IMG/VR virus record: IMGVR_UViG_3300030380_001627 | Coordinates: 2,341 to 51,913 of that record | Length of the DNA: 49,573 nt | DNA from: a virus | Reading direction: 5' to 3' (one strand) | Shown: positions 1-9,726 of the stretch, one piece after another | Numbering within the stretch: position 1 is the first letter of the stretch | Layout of the letters: every line of letters starts with the position of its first letter | Position numbers and translations under genes: made by a program | The notes under the pieces: generated by a model | Seen by the model: only the letters and a program-made list of their open reading frames with translations | Told to the model about the DNA's origin: nothing | The model's database searches: none

Positions 1-186
1 ACTGCATCTTCAGGTGATACGATTGGTATAATTACAAGTTTCCCATCTAGCGGCTGGTCTGGTCACTATACATATATTGGAGGAAACAGCGCCAATAGTA
101 GAAACATTGATCAAACTGTTAACTCAGGCATTCCAACATCTGGCGCTTTAGATATATCTGATTTTTATGGCGGGAGAAAAACATAA
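1..186 (+). CDS. C-terminal end of a tail-fibre-like structural protein (partial)
   Basis: Frame 1 is open from the first base to a TAA at 184-186, giving the last 61 residues of a protein whose start lies outside the window. The segment is rich in Gly, Ser, Thr and Ile, as in beta-structured fibre proteins. It ends ISDFYGGRKT; a terminal S-D-F-Y-G motif is one I know from many marine phage tail-fibre and structural proteins. The stop overlaps the ATG of the next gene (TAATG), so the two are translationally coupled. The fibre role is an inference from composition, the terminal motif and the tail-gene neighbours. Confidence 0.6.
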   Translation, partial: TASSGDTIGIITSFPSSGWSGHYTYIGGNSANSRNIDQTVNSGIPTSGALDISDFYGGRKT

Positions 187-2357
187 TGCCGCTAACAAAA
201 CTACAATTCAGACCCGGGCTTGTACAGGATCTCACAGCGTATTCCAACGAAGGTGGATGGAGAGATGGTGACAAAGTACGCTTTCGTCTGGGTTATCCAG
301 AGAAAATAGGTGGCTGGGCAAAGTACAGTAGCTCAACTTTTCTAGGCACCTGCCGTGCTTTACATAACTGGATCTCCCTTGATGGATCTAACTTTCTTGG
401 ACTGGGCACGAACTTAAAATACTACATAGAAGAGGGTGGTAGCTTTAATGATATAACTCCAATTCGTACTGGCTCTCCTACAAGTGCAGGCGTTATTACC
501 TTTGCCGCAACAACATCGGCCCCGTTTTCTAGTACGATTACAGTAACTCACGTTAACCACGGTGCAGTAGCCGGAGACTTTGTTACTTTCTCCAGCGCCG
601 CAAGTCTTGGCGGAAACATAACTGCCACCGTGTTAAACCAAGAATACAGTATTAATCAGATTCTTTCCGGCAGTTCTTACGAAATTACAGCTAAAGATCT
701 TCTTGGAGTTGCGGTAACATCCAATGGTTCTGATACAGGTAACGGCGGCAGTAATACGGTAGGCAACTATCAGATCAACGTAGGTCTTAATACTACAGTT
801 GGTGGTACAGGTTGGGGCGCAGGTCTGTATGGTGGTAGAACTTCAGCGCCGTTACAGACAACAGTCAACGAGGGCGGCACTCTTTCGGCGAGTGATACTA
901 CAATCACTGTGACCAGCACTACAGGCATTGTAGCTACTGATATTATAATGATCGACAATGAGTTGATTCTTGTAGGTGGTATCTCAAGCAATGATCTGAC
1001 GGGCTGTACTCGTGGACACTCTGGCACAACTGCGGCTACTCATGTGGATGGAAGTTTAGTGCTTTTAGCCAAAGGTAACGCTGATCCAGCGGATGATTTC
1101 TCCGGGTGGGGTGTTGCAGCTTCTGGCGGTCTATCAACCACCACACAGATACGTCTGTGGTCGCATGATAATTTCGGGGAGGATCTCCTCATAAACCCCC
1201 GCGACTCTGGTGTATTTTACTGGGACAAGTCCACTGGCACAGGAGCCAGAGCAGTAGAACTGTCTACCCGAACAGGCACAAAAAGAAGCGTACCCACCAT
1301 TTGTAAGCAGATTATGGTGTCGGACAGAGATCGTCACGTTCTTGCTTTTGGGGCTGATGGTCTTGGTGGCGCGACAGACGCACAAGGAGACGGGGTCCAA
1401 GATCCATTGTTGATACGCTTCTCTAGTCAGGAAAACCCAATTGACTGGTATCCTGTAACAACCAACACTGCCGGGGACTTACGTCTTGGTTCTGGTTCTA
1501 CTTTTGTAAAAGCTATTGAAACCAAACGTGAAATTCTGGTGTGGACTGACACTGCGTTGACATCCATGAGATTTATCGGACCTCCCTTTACCTTTGGTTT
1601 ACAGCAGCTTGCATCCAACATAACTATCGCCGGACCAAATGCCGCTGTTGCCACGGAAGATTTTGTGTTCTGGATGGGTGATGATAACTTTTATGTCTAC
1701 GCTGGTCAGACAGCCCAGCTACCATGCACTGTCAAAGACAAAGTATTTAATGATATCAATCTGGAACAGAGTGACAAGATCTATGGTGGGGTAAACTCTG
1801 AGTTCAGTGAGGTGTTCTGGTTTTACCCGGCATCTGGATCAACAGAGAATGACCGCTATGTGGTGTACAACTACCTAGAAAAGCTATGGTATTTTGGTAC
1901 GTTAGCAAGAAGTGCGTGGTTGGATCGTGGTACTCGGCCCTTTCCCTTGGCTACAGAGGATGGGTATGTATACAATCAAGAGTTCGGACATGATGATGAT
2001 GGCAACGCAATGACATCATTTATAGAGTCAGCCGTAATGGATATAGGAGATGGAGATCACTTTACTTATGTTAGAAGGGTTATACCTGACCTAAGTTTCT
2101 CTGGTTCCACTGCTATATCTACCCCGCAAGCCACGTTCACTATCAAATCAAGAGACTTCCCCGGCGAAGATTTTGGAAACACAGCATCATCCACGACAAC
2201 AAGAACACAAACTAATCCTGTGGAAGAGTATACAAAACAGTTGTTTGTCCGTGCTCGTGGTCGATCTTTTGCATTGAGAGTCGAGTCAACTGCACTTGGT
2301 GCTAAGTGGCGACTTGGTAGTCCTAGAGTTGACTTACGTCAGGATGGGAGGCGCTAG
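186..2357 (+). CDS. gp10-like packaged-DNA stabilisation / tail hub protein
   Basis: This 723-residue structural protein resembles the phage stabilisation (P22 gp10-like) proteins of short-tailed phages. In P22 those proteins sit below the portal, plug the tail and keep packaged DNA inside. The N-terminus has the FRPGLVQDLTAYSNEGGW type of opening, followed by a DGDKVRFR block. From about residue 380 there are repeated beta-rich blocks (DRHVLAFG, LIRFSSQENPIDW, ILVWTDTALTSMRF, VVYNYLEKLWYFG) that look like propeller or sandwich repeats. A Ser/Thr/Gly-rich insertion occupies about residues 95-300. It starts on the stop of the fibre gene and its TAG overlaps the next GTG. Identification is from recalled family similarity. 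Confidence 0.75.
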   Translation: MPLTKLQFRPGLVQDLTAYSNEGGWRDGDKVRFRLGYPEKIGGWAKYSSSTFLGTCRALHNWISLDGSNFLGLGTNLKYYIEEGGSFNDITPIRTGSPTSAGVITFAATTSAPFSSTITVTHVNHGAVAGDFVTFSSAASLGGNITATVLNQEYSINQILSGSSYEITAKDLLGVAVTSNGSDTGNGGSNTVGNYQINVGLNTTVGGTGWGAGLYGGRTSAPLQTTVNEGGTLSASDTTITVTSTTGIVATDIIMIDNELILVGGISSNDLTGCTRGHSGTTAATHVDGSLVLLAKGNADPADDFSGWGVAASGGLSTTTQIRLWSHDNFGEDLLINPRDSGVFYWDKSTGTGARAVELSTRTGTKRSVPTICKQIMVSDRDRHVLAFGADGLGGATDAQGDGVQDPLLIRFSSQENPIDWYPVTTNTAGDLRLGSGSTFVKAIETKREILVWTDTALTSMRFIGPPFTFGLQQLASNITIAGPNAAVATEDFVFWMGDDNFYVYAGQTAQLPCTVKDKVFNDINLEQSDKIYGGVNSEFSEVFWFYPASGSTENDRYVVYNYLEKLWYFGTLARSAWLDRGTRPFPLATEDGYVYNQEFGHDDDGNAMTSFIESAVMDIGDGDHFTYVRRVIPDLSFSGSTAISTPQATFTIKSRDFPGEDFGNTASSTTTRTQTNPVEEYTKQLFVRARGRSFALRVESTALGAKWRLGSPRVDLRQDGRR

Positions 2358-2584
2358 TGTCTAGCAATCAGGTCCCACCACCCAGACTGCCGGAAGCTCC
2401 ACAAGAGTATACTGTAAGCTATATGTCCGATCTTATTCGTGCACTGGAGATATTCATTGAGCAGGAGCGTAACCCGGGTGACCTACGGGCATCGACTATA
2501 ACAATAACAGACTTGCCCACAAGCGCCACTGGACTTGAGACGGGGACGCTGTATAATGATTCCGGTACTGTGAAGGTAGCATAA
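2357..2584 (+). CDS. Small conserved phage structural-module protein, GTG start
   Basis: A 75-residue protein that starts at a GTG overlapping the previous stop (TAGTG), so reinitiation is likely. It has a Pro-rich N-terminus, a short helical segment (about 20-40), then an ITDLPTSATGLETGTLYND segment followed by a short hydrophobic end. I recognise this pattern from the tail region of many marine phages, but no function is known to me. The stop overlaps the next ATG (TAATG), so it belongs to the tail operon. A minor virion or tail-assembly role is a guess from position. Confidence 0.7.
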   Translation: MSSNQVPPPRLPEAPQEYTVSYMSDLIRALEIFIEQERNPGDLRASTITITDLPTSATGLETGTLYNDSGTVKVA

Positions 2585-3489
2585 TGGCAATATTTGGTGA
2601 TCTTGGAAAAGCATTAGGACTAGGCAGTGCTAAAGAAGTGCTGCCGTTGATTGGTGCGGCTGCTGGTTTTTACTTTGCTCCGGCTTTAGGTATGTCTGGT
2701 GCAATGGGTTCAGCCCTTGGTTCGGGTGTGGGTAGCCTAGCTGGGGGTAGGTCAGTCAACGATGCCCTGACCAATGCCGCTCTTTCATATGGTGTAACCT
2801 CCTTCTTGTCCCCCGCTGTCACAAGCAAGCTGCAAATGGGCGGTGGTGCAGGGTCACCTCCTAGTTTTTTACAGAGCAAGCTGTATGGTATAGAAAAAGC
2901 AGCGGGAGCGGGTATTACTAACCCTTCTTTAATGAATATGCAGACACCGATGGACGCTGGCTCTGCCGGTGCGGGTAAAGCTAGTAGCGGGTTAGGGAGC
3001 TTTTTCGATAATTTCACAATGAGGGATGCTTCCCTTGCAGCTAGTTTAGGAGGGGCTGCGCTACAGGCACTTGACAAACCTGAAGAAGGAACACCTCAAC
3101 CTGACCCGGTGGGTGGAACTCTAGTTGAAAAAGTATACGGCCCGTTAACAGACAAAGAGTATGATATTACTAACCCGATAGAAATGGCAGAGTACAACAA
3201 AGAAGTAGATAAGTTGTACGATGATGACTTTGAGTATGAGGTTCCAGAGCCTGTCAATGCAGCGCATGGCGGAGCTATGTACGCACACGATGAAATGGGG
3301 TATGATACCCCGATAACGGGTGAAGTTAGCGGTCCCGGCACTGGTACATCTGATTCCGTGCCTGCTAGATTGTCAGATGGAGAATTTGTTTTGACGGCGA
3401 AAGCTGTTCGTGGGGCAGGTGGCGGAGACAGAGATATGGGTGCCGCTAGATTATACGACATGATGTCTGAGTTGGAGGCTACAGCGTAA
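2584..3489 (+). CDS. Gly/Ala-rich internal or minor virion protein
   Basis: A 301-residue protein. The first ~70 residues are Gly/Ala-rich and hydrophobic and could be membrane-active. The middle is low-complexity, and an acidic stretch follows at about 185-225. The C-terminus carries a segment common in marine phages, with the core SDSVPARLSDGEFVLTAKAV at about 259-278 followed by a Gly-rich turn and a terminal helix. It lies between tail and internal-protein genes and is coupled to both by TAATG overlaps. A role in DNA ejection is plausible by analogy with small internal proteins of short-tailed phages, but this is inference only. Confidence 0.6.
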   Translation: MAIFGDLGKALGLGSAKEVLPLIGAAAGFYFAPALGMSGAMGSALGSGVGSLAGGRSVNDALTNAALSYGVTSFLSPAVTSKLQMGGGAGSPPSFLQSKLYGIEKAAGAGITNPSLMNMQTPMDAGSAGAGKASSGLGSFFDNFTMRDASLAASLGGAALQALDKPEEGTPQPDPVGGTLVEKVYGPLTDKEYDITNPIEMAEYNKEVDKLYDDDFEYEVPEPVNAAHGGAMYAHDEMGYDTPITGEVSGPGTGTSDSVPARLSDGEFVLTAKAVRGAGGGDRDMGAARLYDMMSELEATA

Positions 3490-4328
3490 TGGCAACACAA
3501 ACACAAGAAGTTACCCAACGGTTAGCCCCGTTTCAGGAAAATTTTTTAAAGAAAATTTTTGATGATGCTACCGCTCTTGGTAGCACAAAAATGCCGTTTG
3601 CTCCAGAAAAGCAGTTTGGTTTATCTGCGGAGCAAAAACAAGCACAACAAATGGTTGCCCCCGGTGGAGGCGGGTTGGGAGCCTATCTGCCTTTCTTGCA
3701 ACAAGCACAAGGAGCGATGACGCAGGCAGGGGCTTTTGCACAGCCGGGAGCAGCACAACAGTTTATGAACCCTTATGAGCAGGCTGTTGTTGATCAAACA
3801 ATGGCTGACATTCAAAGGGCTGGACAGCAGCAGCAAAATCAACTTAGTGCTCAAGCAGCGCAAGCAGGGGCTTTTGGTGGATCACGTTTTGCTGTCGGTC
3901 AAGCAGCACTTGGCGAAGCTAATATACAAGAACAATCTCGTGCAGCGGCTAATCTTAGGCAGCAGGGCTACGCACAGGCGCAGCAGGCGGCACAAAATGC
4001 AGCACAGCTACAGGCGCAGCAGGCCGGTATGTTTGGGCAGCTTGGTGGTCAGGCGCAGCAGATGGGTGTGCAGGATATAAATACTTTGCTTGGAATTGGT
4101 GGGCTAACGCAGCAGATGGGTCAGCAGGGACTGGATCTTGCTAGAAGAAATGCGCTACAAAAAGCATCAGAACCCTTCCAAAAACTTGGTTTCTTGTCAG
4201 ACTTATTCCGTGGTGTTCCATCCGCGCAACAAACTACAACACAAACAGCGCCCTCTCCTAGTATTGGGTCACAGCTTATGGGTCTGGGTATTGCAGGTCT
4301 TGGCGCTTATGGTCAGTTTGGGAGTTAA
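3489..4328 (+). CDS. Gln/Ala-rich helical virion protein
   Basis: A 279-residue protein with a long Gln/Ala-rich central region (about 70-215) made of short repeats such as QQA and AQ, likely to be helical. The N-terminus (QRLAPFQENFLKKIFDDA) and the mid-protein NPYEQAVVDQTMADIQRAG segment are of a type I recall in marine phage internal proteins. The C-terminal 30 residues are Gly-rich and hydrophobic. It starts by overlapping the previous stop. I infer an ejection or internal capsid protein from composition and location; no enzymatic motif is seen. Confidence 0.6.
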   Translation: MATQTQEVTQRLAPFQENFLKKIFDDATALGSTKMPFAPEKQFGLSAEQKQAQQMVAPGGGGLGAYLPFLQQAQGAMTQAGAFAQPGAAQQFMNPYEQAVVDQTMADIQRAGQQQQNQLSAQAAQAGAFGGSRFAVGQAALGEANIQEQSRAAANLRQQGYAQAQQAAQNAAQLQAQQAGMFGQLGGQAQQMGVQDINTLLGIGGLTQQMGQQGLDLARRNALQKASEPFQKLGFLSDLFRGVPSAQQTTTQTAPSPSIGSQLMGLGIAGLGAYGQFGS

Positions 4329-4330
4329 TA

Positions 4331-5575
4331 ATGGCTATAACTAGCATAGGAAATAGATTAAAAGAGTACCAGAATAGTCCTGTATTGCAGCGCAATGTTT
4401 TTCGCAATAGAGGTATGAACGCGGCGGACGCTCGTGCCCCGCTCGGAGTTCTGGCATCCAGCCCTGAGTTAATCAACGCAGTAGTTCAAAATCAAATTCA
4501 ACCGTCTGTTACTCCTGCTAATTTCATGGGCTTTGATCAACAGCCAGACGCAGGCACTGTCGCTCCAAATACTGGTACAATAGATGTTCCTACAATGCCG
4601 GTGCCGCGCTTGGATAATAGCGCAACAGATAGCACTGTCGAGAACCCTGTAGTAAAACCTAAAATGTCTAAGCCAAAGCGCAAGCCATCGGAGACAGCTA
4701 CACAGCCATTACCTAAGAGTGAGTCTGACACGGCTCCTAAACCTAAAAAATCAACTAAGAGTAAGTCTGACACGGCTCTTAAAAACTTCACAGATAGATT
4801 GTCCGAATTACGAGGGACTGAGACTCCGAAGACAAAGAAAGACAGGTTGAAGGAGGCCAAAGAGTTTTTGAAAGAAGCTGGTGTGTCGGATGTAGATGAC
4901 ATCAGAACCTCCAAGGACTTCATGCTTATGACTTTAGGTCTTAACATTGCAGCAGGACAGTCAGGTGATTTTCTTACAAACGTAGCAACTGGAGCTAAAG
5001 AAACTCTTGGTACATTTGGTGAGCTAAAAGCTAAAGAGAAAGAAGCAGAACGTGCCGTTAATCTAGCTGCCGCTGAAATGGCTAAAGCAGATTACGATGC
5101 AGCTATTGCCCGTGGTGCAAAGCTAGACGAAGCAGAACTAGAAATGTTGACTAAACAATACGAAGCAAGTCTTGGTCCAGATGATTTACAAACAGCTAGA
5201 GTCGTGGCAGAAGAAAACGGCATACCTGTCCTCGACGCACTCAAACAAATAAAAGGTTCCAAGAGCCAAACAGCTAGTTCCATAATCCTAGAAGCAATTC
5301 AAAGAGACTTTAAAAATATTAAAGGATATTTTCTGCGGCAGCTAAACACCGCAGGTGGTTTAAAATACATAGGTGAGAATTTTACTGAAGCAGCTATTGC
5401 TGACGGGCTGGGTGTAGATATAAACACACCAGAAGGTAAAAGAGAAGTTGAAGTGTTTATGGGTATAGCTAGAAACGCTCCTCCAGCATCGTTAGATAGA
5501 ATAGAAGTTCCTGACGGTGAGCAGAGTGACAGCGGCAGCAGCGGCGACGGAATTAAAATAGAACCAATGAACTAG
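4331..5575 (+). CDS. Unrecognised 414-residue structural-module protein
   Basis: I do not recognise this protein. Residues 1-110 are of mixed composition. Residues 110-165 are very rich in Lys, Pro, Ser and Thr, with two KSxSDTAxK-type repeats, and look disordered. Residues 165-330 are Ala/Glu/Lys-rich and helical, with a possible membrane-interacting segment (MLMTLGLNIAAGQSGDFL). The end is acidic with a Ser/Gly run. It lies two bases after the preceding stop and 8 bases before the giant internal protein, so all are probably co-translated. A virion or ejection role is suggested only by position. Confidence 0.55.
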   Translation: MAITSIGNRLKEYQNSPVLQRNVFRNRGMNAADARAPLGVLASSPELINAVVQNQIQPSVTPANFMGFDQQPDAGTVAPNTGTIDVPTMPVPRLDNSATDSTVENPVVKPKMSKPKRKPSETATQPLPKSESDTAPKPKKSTKSKSDTALKNFTDRLSELRGTETPKTKKDRLKEAKEFLKEAGVSDVDDIRTSKDFMLMTLGLNIAAGQSGDFLTNVATGAKETLGTFGELKAKEKEAERAVNLAAAEMAKADYDAAIARGAKLDEAELEMLTKQYEASLGPDDLQTARVVAEENGIPVLDALKQIKGSKSQTASSIILEAIQRDFKNIKGYFLRQLNTAGGLKYIGENFTEAAIADGLGVDINTPEGKREVEVFMGIARNAPPASLDRIEVPDGEQSDSGSSGDGIKIEPMN

Positions 5576-5583
5576 GGGGCAAA

Positions 5584-8500
5584 ATGCCTGATTACAAGGT
5601 AACACTCCCCGACGGACGATCATTCAAAGTCACCGCTCCAGAGGGAACCTCTATGGATCAGATTCGTGCTAAGATACGAGCACAGTTTGGTGACACTAGA
5701 CCTACGCCTGAAGCTGGTGTTGAAGACGAAAGCGAAGGAACACTACAGGAAATAGGTGAAGGTATTGTTGGCGGCGTAATAGAGGCAGGCTCTGGTCTTC
5801 TTGAGTCCGCCGCTCTTATTCCAGATCTTGCTACTGGCAGTGACTACGCCGTCCGCATATCCGAAGCTAAAAACAAATTAAAAGATGATCTTGGTATTGA
5901 TCCAACTGGTGCAGCCGGTGAAATAACTGAGGCACTTGTACAGTTCGTGGTCCCGGGTCTCGGGGCCGCTGGACTTATAGGTAAGGCTGCAAAGCTACGA
6001 AACTTCAGCAAAGCTTCCAAGACAGCTTCCCAAGTTGTCGGTGCAGGTGTGACGGATGCTCTTGTAGCAAGTGACGGCACAACAACTATCGGTGACTTCT
6101 TCGAGGGTGGTCCCACGATGAGCTCCGAAAATGTCGGGGAGACTGGTAGAGAAGAAGCAGCGCGAAGAATTGGTAACAAGTTCAAGATAGGATTGGAAGC
6201 TGCTGGCGCAACGGCGGCTGCCGGACCAGTGTTTAAAGCTTTAGGAATTGCTGGTCAAGGTGCGGTTAAAGGGACTAGAGCAGTCTCTGATGTTACAGGG
6301 TTCTCTACGTTAGCAGCGCGAACTGGCGAAACAATAGCTGACTCGACTCAAAAAATTATAGATAAGTACCCTGTGGCTGACCAGCTACTAGGTTTGTTTC
6401 GTTCTCGTGGCATGCTGCCGCAGCAAGCGTTTGAAGAAAAAGCAGGTCTGGTTGGTAAGGTAGAGTCACAATTAAATAAGACAGGTATAATTGTAGCTAA
6501 CTTACAAAAAAACTTAGATAAAATATTTGGCACAAACAACGCCTCGTTCCGCAACATTATGATTGATGGCGACTCTAATACTCAAGTCGAAGCTATGAAC
6601 CTTTTGTACGGATTTTTAACAAAGGACAAAGGCTTTGTTGAAGCGGCAGAAGCCGAGGCCAGAAGGTTAGGACAGAACTTTGATGCGAACAGCGCAACAG
6701 ATCTAGCAAAATTCTTACCTGACTTTATGAAATCTGACGCAATAAAAATGCGTTCGCAAATTGATTTGCTTTCAAGGTCGATATCACGTTCTGACTTTGT
6801 GCAGGGCGGCATGATACCTGACGTTGAAAACATTGTAACAAACAACCTACAGAACTATATGCGCCGTAAGTTCGCAGCGTTTGAAGATCCCAACTGGTTC
6901 CGCAGTGACAACGAAGCATTTACCACGGCTTACGAAAACGCAGTTCAATTCTATAAGGAAAGTCCAGACATTGCAGAGGACTTATACACAAAGTTAGTGG
7001 GCCCTGTTCCAGAAAACTTTACTGTTGGTGTTGGTGTCAACCGTCGAATGAGTGACACAGCCGCAAGAGAAATGATGGATGCTTTTGTTAAGCGGTATGA
7101 AAAGCCGTCTAAGCCTATAGCGCAAGATGGCACGGTCACCCGAGCAGTTAAAGACAGACTTCGCACCTCGTTGCTTACAAAAGAAAAGCTGAACGAGCCT
7201 GCTCTTCGGGCGGTGCTGGGCGAAGTTAAAGATCCAATGGAAGCTTTTGTTAGCACCGTTAACGACTTGGCAGAGTTCCGGGCTGTTGATTCATACTATC
7301 AGTATCTTGCCAATAACTTTTTGGATCAGGGCGATGAATTTATAAGTCAAGGAACATTTGATAATTTAAGTCTTGCAAAAAAGAATGAATACAGAAAGCT
7401 TGATTCCGGGGGCGGTGATCAAGACGTAGCTTTTGGAGCCTTGCAGGGATCTTATGTAAAGAAACCTATCTACAATAATCTTACTAATTTGACAATGGCA
7501 CAGGGCACCGCCCTTACAAATGCAACCAGACTTACCTACGGAAACTTTCTTCGTGGTAAAGGTTTGGTGCAATTTGCAAAGACGGTTCTGTCTCCTATCA
7601 CTCAAGTCCGTAACGTAACAACTGCCAGCTTGTTTGCAGCAGCGCAGGGTAATATAGGAAGAGGAGCCAATTTAGGCGAGTCCATAGGATTAGTTGTTGA
7701 CAACATATACAAGGGTGAGATCCCACGTTTAGCCAAGGCTATGGGGATATCCAATGATCAGGCTCGTGGTGTTTACTTCAGGAAACTACAGGAGCTTGGA
7801 GTTGTTGGAACACAGGCGCAAGTTCGAGAGATTGATCGTCTTCTTGAAGAAGGTTTTGGCGGCAGCTTAAAGGCAGAGCTTGATGAGCTCGGTGTTTCTG
7901 TTGGCAGAGAAAAAGGGTACATAAGAAGAACTCTTGGCAGGAGTAAGCTTGGACAGTTCTTTGATTCAGCCGTCATAAAGCCGGGACAAAGAATAACTAA
8001 AGGGGCAAGGGACGCATATCAGGGCGGTGATGATATATGGAAGATATATAACTTTGAGTTTGAACGTAACAAACTTATATCTGCTCTTGGTTCTGAAACA
8101 GATGCTCTAAGGTATGCGACAGACATGGGTTTTAGAAGCGTTGATGAGTACGCAGCAGACATTGTTAAAAATGTAGTGCCTAACTACGAGCGTGTGCCGG
8201 AAGCAATTAAGCTTTTACGAAAAGCACCACTTGGTAACTTTATAGCGTTCCCTGCTGAAATTATTCGTACCAGCGCAAACACACTAAGGTACGCCATAAA
8301 AGAACTTCAATCACCTAATTCTAAAGTCCGTGATATTGGTATGCGTAGACTTATGGGGTTCACTGCGACAACTGCTGTTGCCGCGCCAGCAGCGCAAGGT
8401 CTTGGTATGTATCTTGCTGGTGTTACTCAAGAACAAATGGATGCTCTGCAAAGAAGAGTTGCCCCTTGGAGCAGAAACTCTACTCTTATCCCGACATCTG

Positions 8501-9726
8501 TTAAGAAGGGCAAAGACGACAAAAACTATGTAACAGGGTACGTTGATTATAGTTACCTTAACCCATACGATTACTGGCAGCGCCCTGCTCGTGCAGTTTT
8601 AAATGCGGTCAACAAGGGTGAGATAGATAAATTGGACGCAGACAAGGTGGTTTTGGATGCTGGCCTTGGGATCATCGACGAGATGACAAAACCTTTTCTT
8701 ACCGAAGAATCCATCCTAGCGGAGCGTATAGCGGACATAGCTATACGGGGCGGGGTAACAAGAACGGGAGCTAAAGTATATAACGACGGCTCTGGAGAGT
8801 TTGGTGTAGACGATAGCGGGACCATCGTCGCTAAAAGTTTTGCTCACATTTTTGACGCATTCAATCCGGGTGCGGTTGAACAGGTTGTCGGCGGCATAGG
8901 ACCTAAACCAGAACTGGGTGGACAGGTTGGGTACAACCCAAGTAGATTAATGACTGCGTTGACTGCTCCTGATGGCAAAGATCCTCGTGGTAACGTAAGA
9001 CAGTTCGAGGAAGAGATCGCTGCCTTTATCACAGGTATTAGAGAACAAAAGATAGACGCAGAAAAAGTGGTCAAGTATGGTGCTGCTCAGTACGGAACTG
9101 CTGTCCGGGGAGCATCGCAAATATTTAATCGTGCGGCTAAAATAGAATCTCGCATGGACCCAAATAATATTATTGATGCATATGCAAAATCGAATGAGGT
9201 GTTGTATACTCTTCAAAATGATATGTTTAGGTTGGTTAAAGATATGCGCCAACTTGGTATGGAAGACAGAGATATTCGTAGAGCCTTGAATAGATACAAG
9301 GTAGGTAACGCGAATAGAATAATGAAAGGTGAATTTAGTCCACAAAACGTATCTGATCAGGTAAAAAGCGCGGCTATAAAAACGCAAAGAAAACTTGGAG
9401 GAGAGTTCCCGATAAGGGAGATAAATGCAATACGAAAAAGCTTGCTTCGTAGAAAACTAACTGGTGAGCCTATAGAAATAGAAAGACCAGAAATAGTTGA
9501 CGAGTTAAGTAGTGCCACGGTCCCCGAACCACGGACCTTAGACACAGCGCAAGCACCAGAACAACCAGTTGCCGCAGCTACGGCTCCTCCCGTAGCAGCG
9601 CAAGCGGGAATCGCTCCAGCCCCTTTAGCGATTCCCGCAACAAATACATTGGCTAATGTAAACCCAATCACGCTTCCCGATCCAAGGGATCAGGTGTTAG
9701 CACAGAGATTAAGAGGTGTAGGATGA
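5584..9726 (+). CDS. Giant internal virion / DNA-ejection protein (1380 aa)
   Basis: The longest gene in the window. It starts after a GGGG-containing ribosome site with the module YKVTLPDGRSFKVTAPEG (residues 4-21), which I know at the start of many large phage internal proteins. Several Gly/Ala-rich hydrophobic stretches (about 45-75, 120-150, 205-235 and 920-945) could insert in membranes. The rest is helical and charged. The C-terminal 70 residues are Pro/Ala-rich and end LAQRLRGVG. I see no lytic transglycosylase or peptidase active site. By size and location beside the lysozyme, it probably corresponds to the largest ejection protein of short-tailed phages. The stop overlaps the lysozyme start. 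Confidence 0.65.
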   Translation: MPDYKVTLPDGRSFKVTAPEGTSMDQIRAKIRAQFGDTRPTPEAGVEDESEGTLQEIGEGIVGGVIEAGSGLLESAALIPDLATGSDYAVRISEAKNKLKDDLGIDPTGAAGEITEALVQFVVPGLGAAGLIGKAAKLRNFSKASKTASQVVGAGVTDALVASDGTTTIGDFFEGGPTMSSENVGETGREEAARRIGNKFKIGLEAAGATAAAGPVFKALGIAGQGAVKGTRAVSDVTGFSTLAARTGETIADSTQKIIDKYPVADQLLGLFRSRGMLPQQAFEEKAGLVGKVESQLNKTGIIVANLQKNLDKIFGTNNASFRNIMIDGDSNTQVEAMNLLYGFLTKDKGFVEAAEAEARRLGQNFDANSATDLAKFLPDFMKSDAIKMRSQIDLLSRSISRSDFVQGGMIPDVENIVTNNLQNYMRRKFAAFEDPNWFRSDNEAFTTAYENAVQFYKESPDIAEDLYTKLVGPVPENFTVGVGVNRRMSDTAAREMMDAFVKRYEKPSKPIAQDGTVTRAVKDRLRTSLLTKEKLNEPALRAVLGEVKDPMEAFVSTVNDLAEFRAVDSYYQYLANNFLDQGDEFISQGTFDNLSLAKKNEYRKLDSGGGDQDVAFGALQGSYVKKPIYNNLTNLTMAQGTALTNATRLTYGNFLRGKGLVQFAKTVLSPITQVRNVTTASLFAAAQGNIGRGANLGESIGLVVDNIYKGEIPRLAKAMGISNDQARGVYFRKLQELGVVGTQAQVREIDRLLEEGFGGSLKAELDELGVSVGREKGYIRRTLGRSKLGQFFDSAVIKPGQRITKGARDAYQGGDDIWKIYNFEFERNKLISALGSETDALRYATDMGFRSVDEYAADIVKNVVPNYERVPEAIKLLRKAPLGNFIAFPAEIIRTSANTLRYAIKELQSPNSKVRDIGMRRLMGFTATTAVAAPAAQGLGMYLAGVTQEQMDALQRRVAPWSRNSTLIPTSVKKGKDDKNYVTGYVDYSYLNPYDYWQRPARAVLNAVNKGEIDKLDADKVVLDAGLGIIDEMTKPFLTEESILAERIADIAIRGGVTRTGAKVYNDGSGEFGVDDSGTIVAKSFAHIFDAFNPGAVEQVVGGIGPKPELGGQVGYNPSRLMTALTAPDGKDPRGNVRQFEEEIAAFITGIREQKIDAEKVVKYGAAQYGTAVRGASQIFNRAAKIESRMDPNNIIDAYAKSNEVLYTLQNDMFRLVKDMRQLGMEDRDIRRALNRYKVGNANRIMKGEFSPQNVSDQVKSAAIKTQRKLGGEFPIREINAIRKSLLRRKLTGEPIEIERPEIVDELSSATVPEPRTLDTAQAPEQPVAAATAPPVAAQAGIAPAPLAIPATNTLANVNPITLPDPRDQVLAQRLRGVG

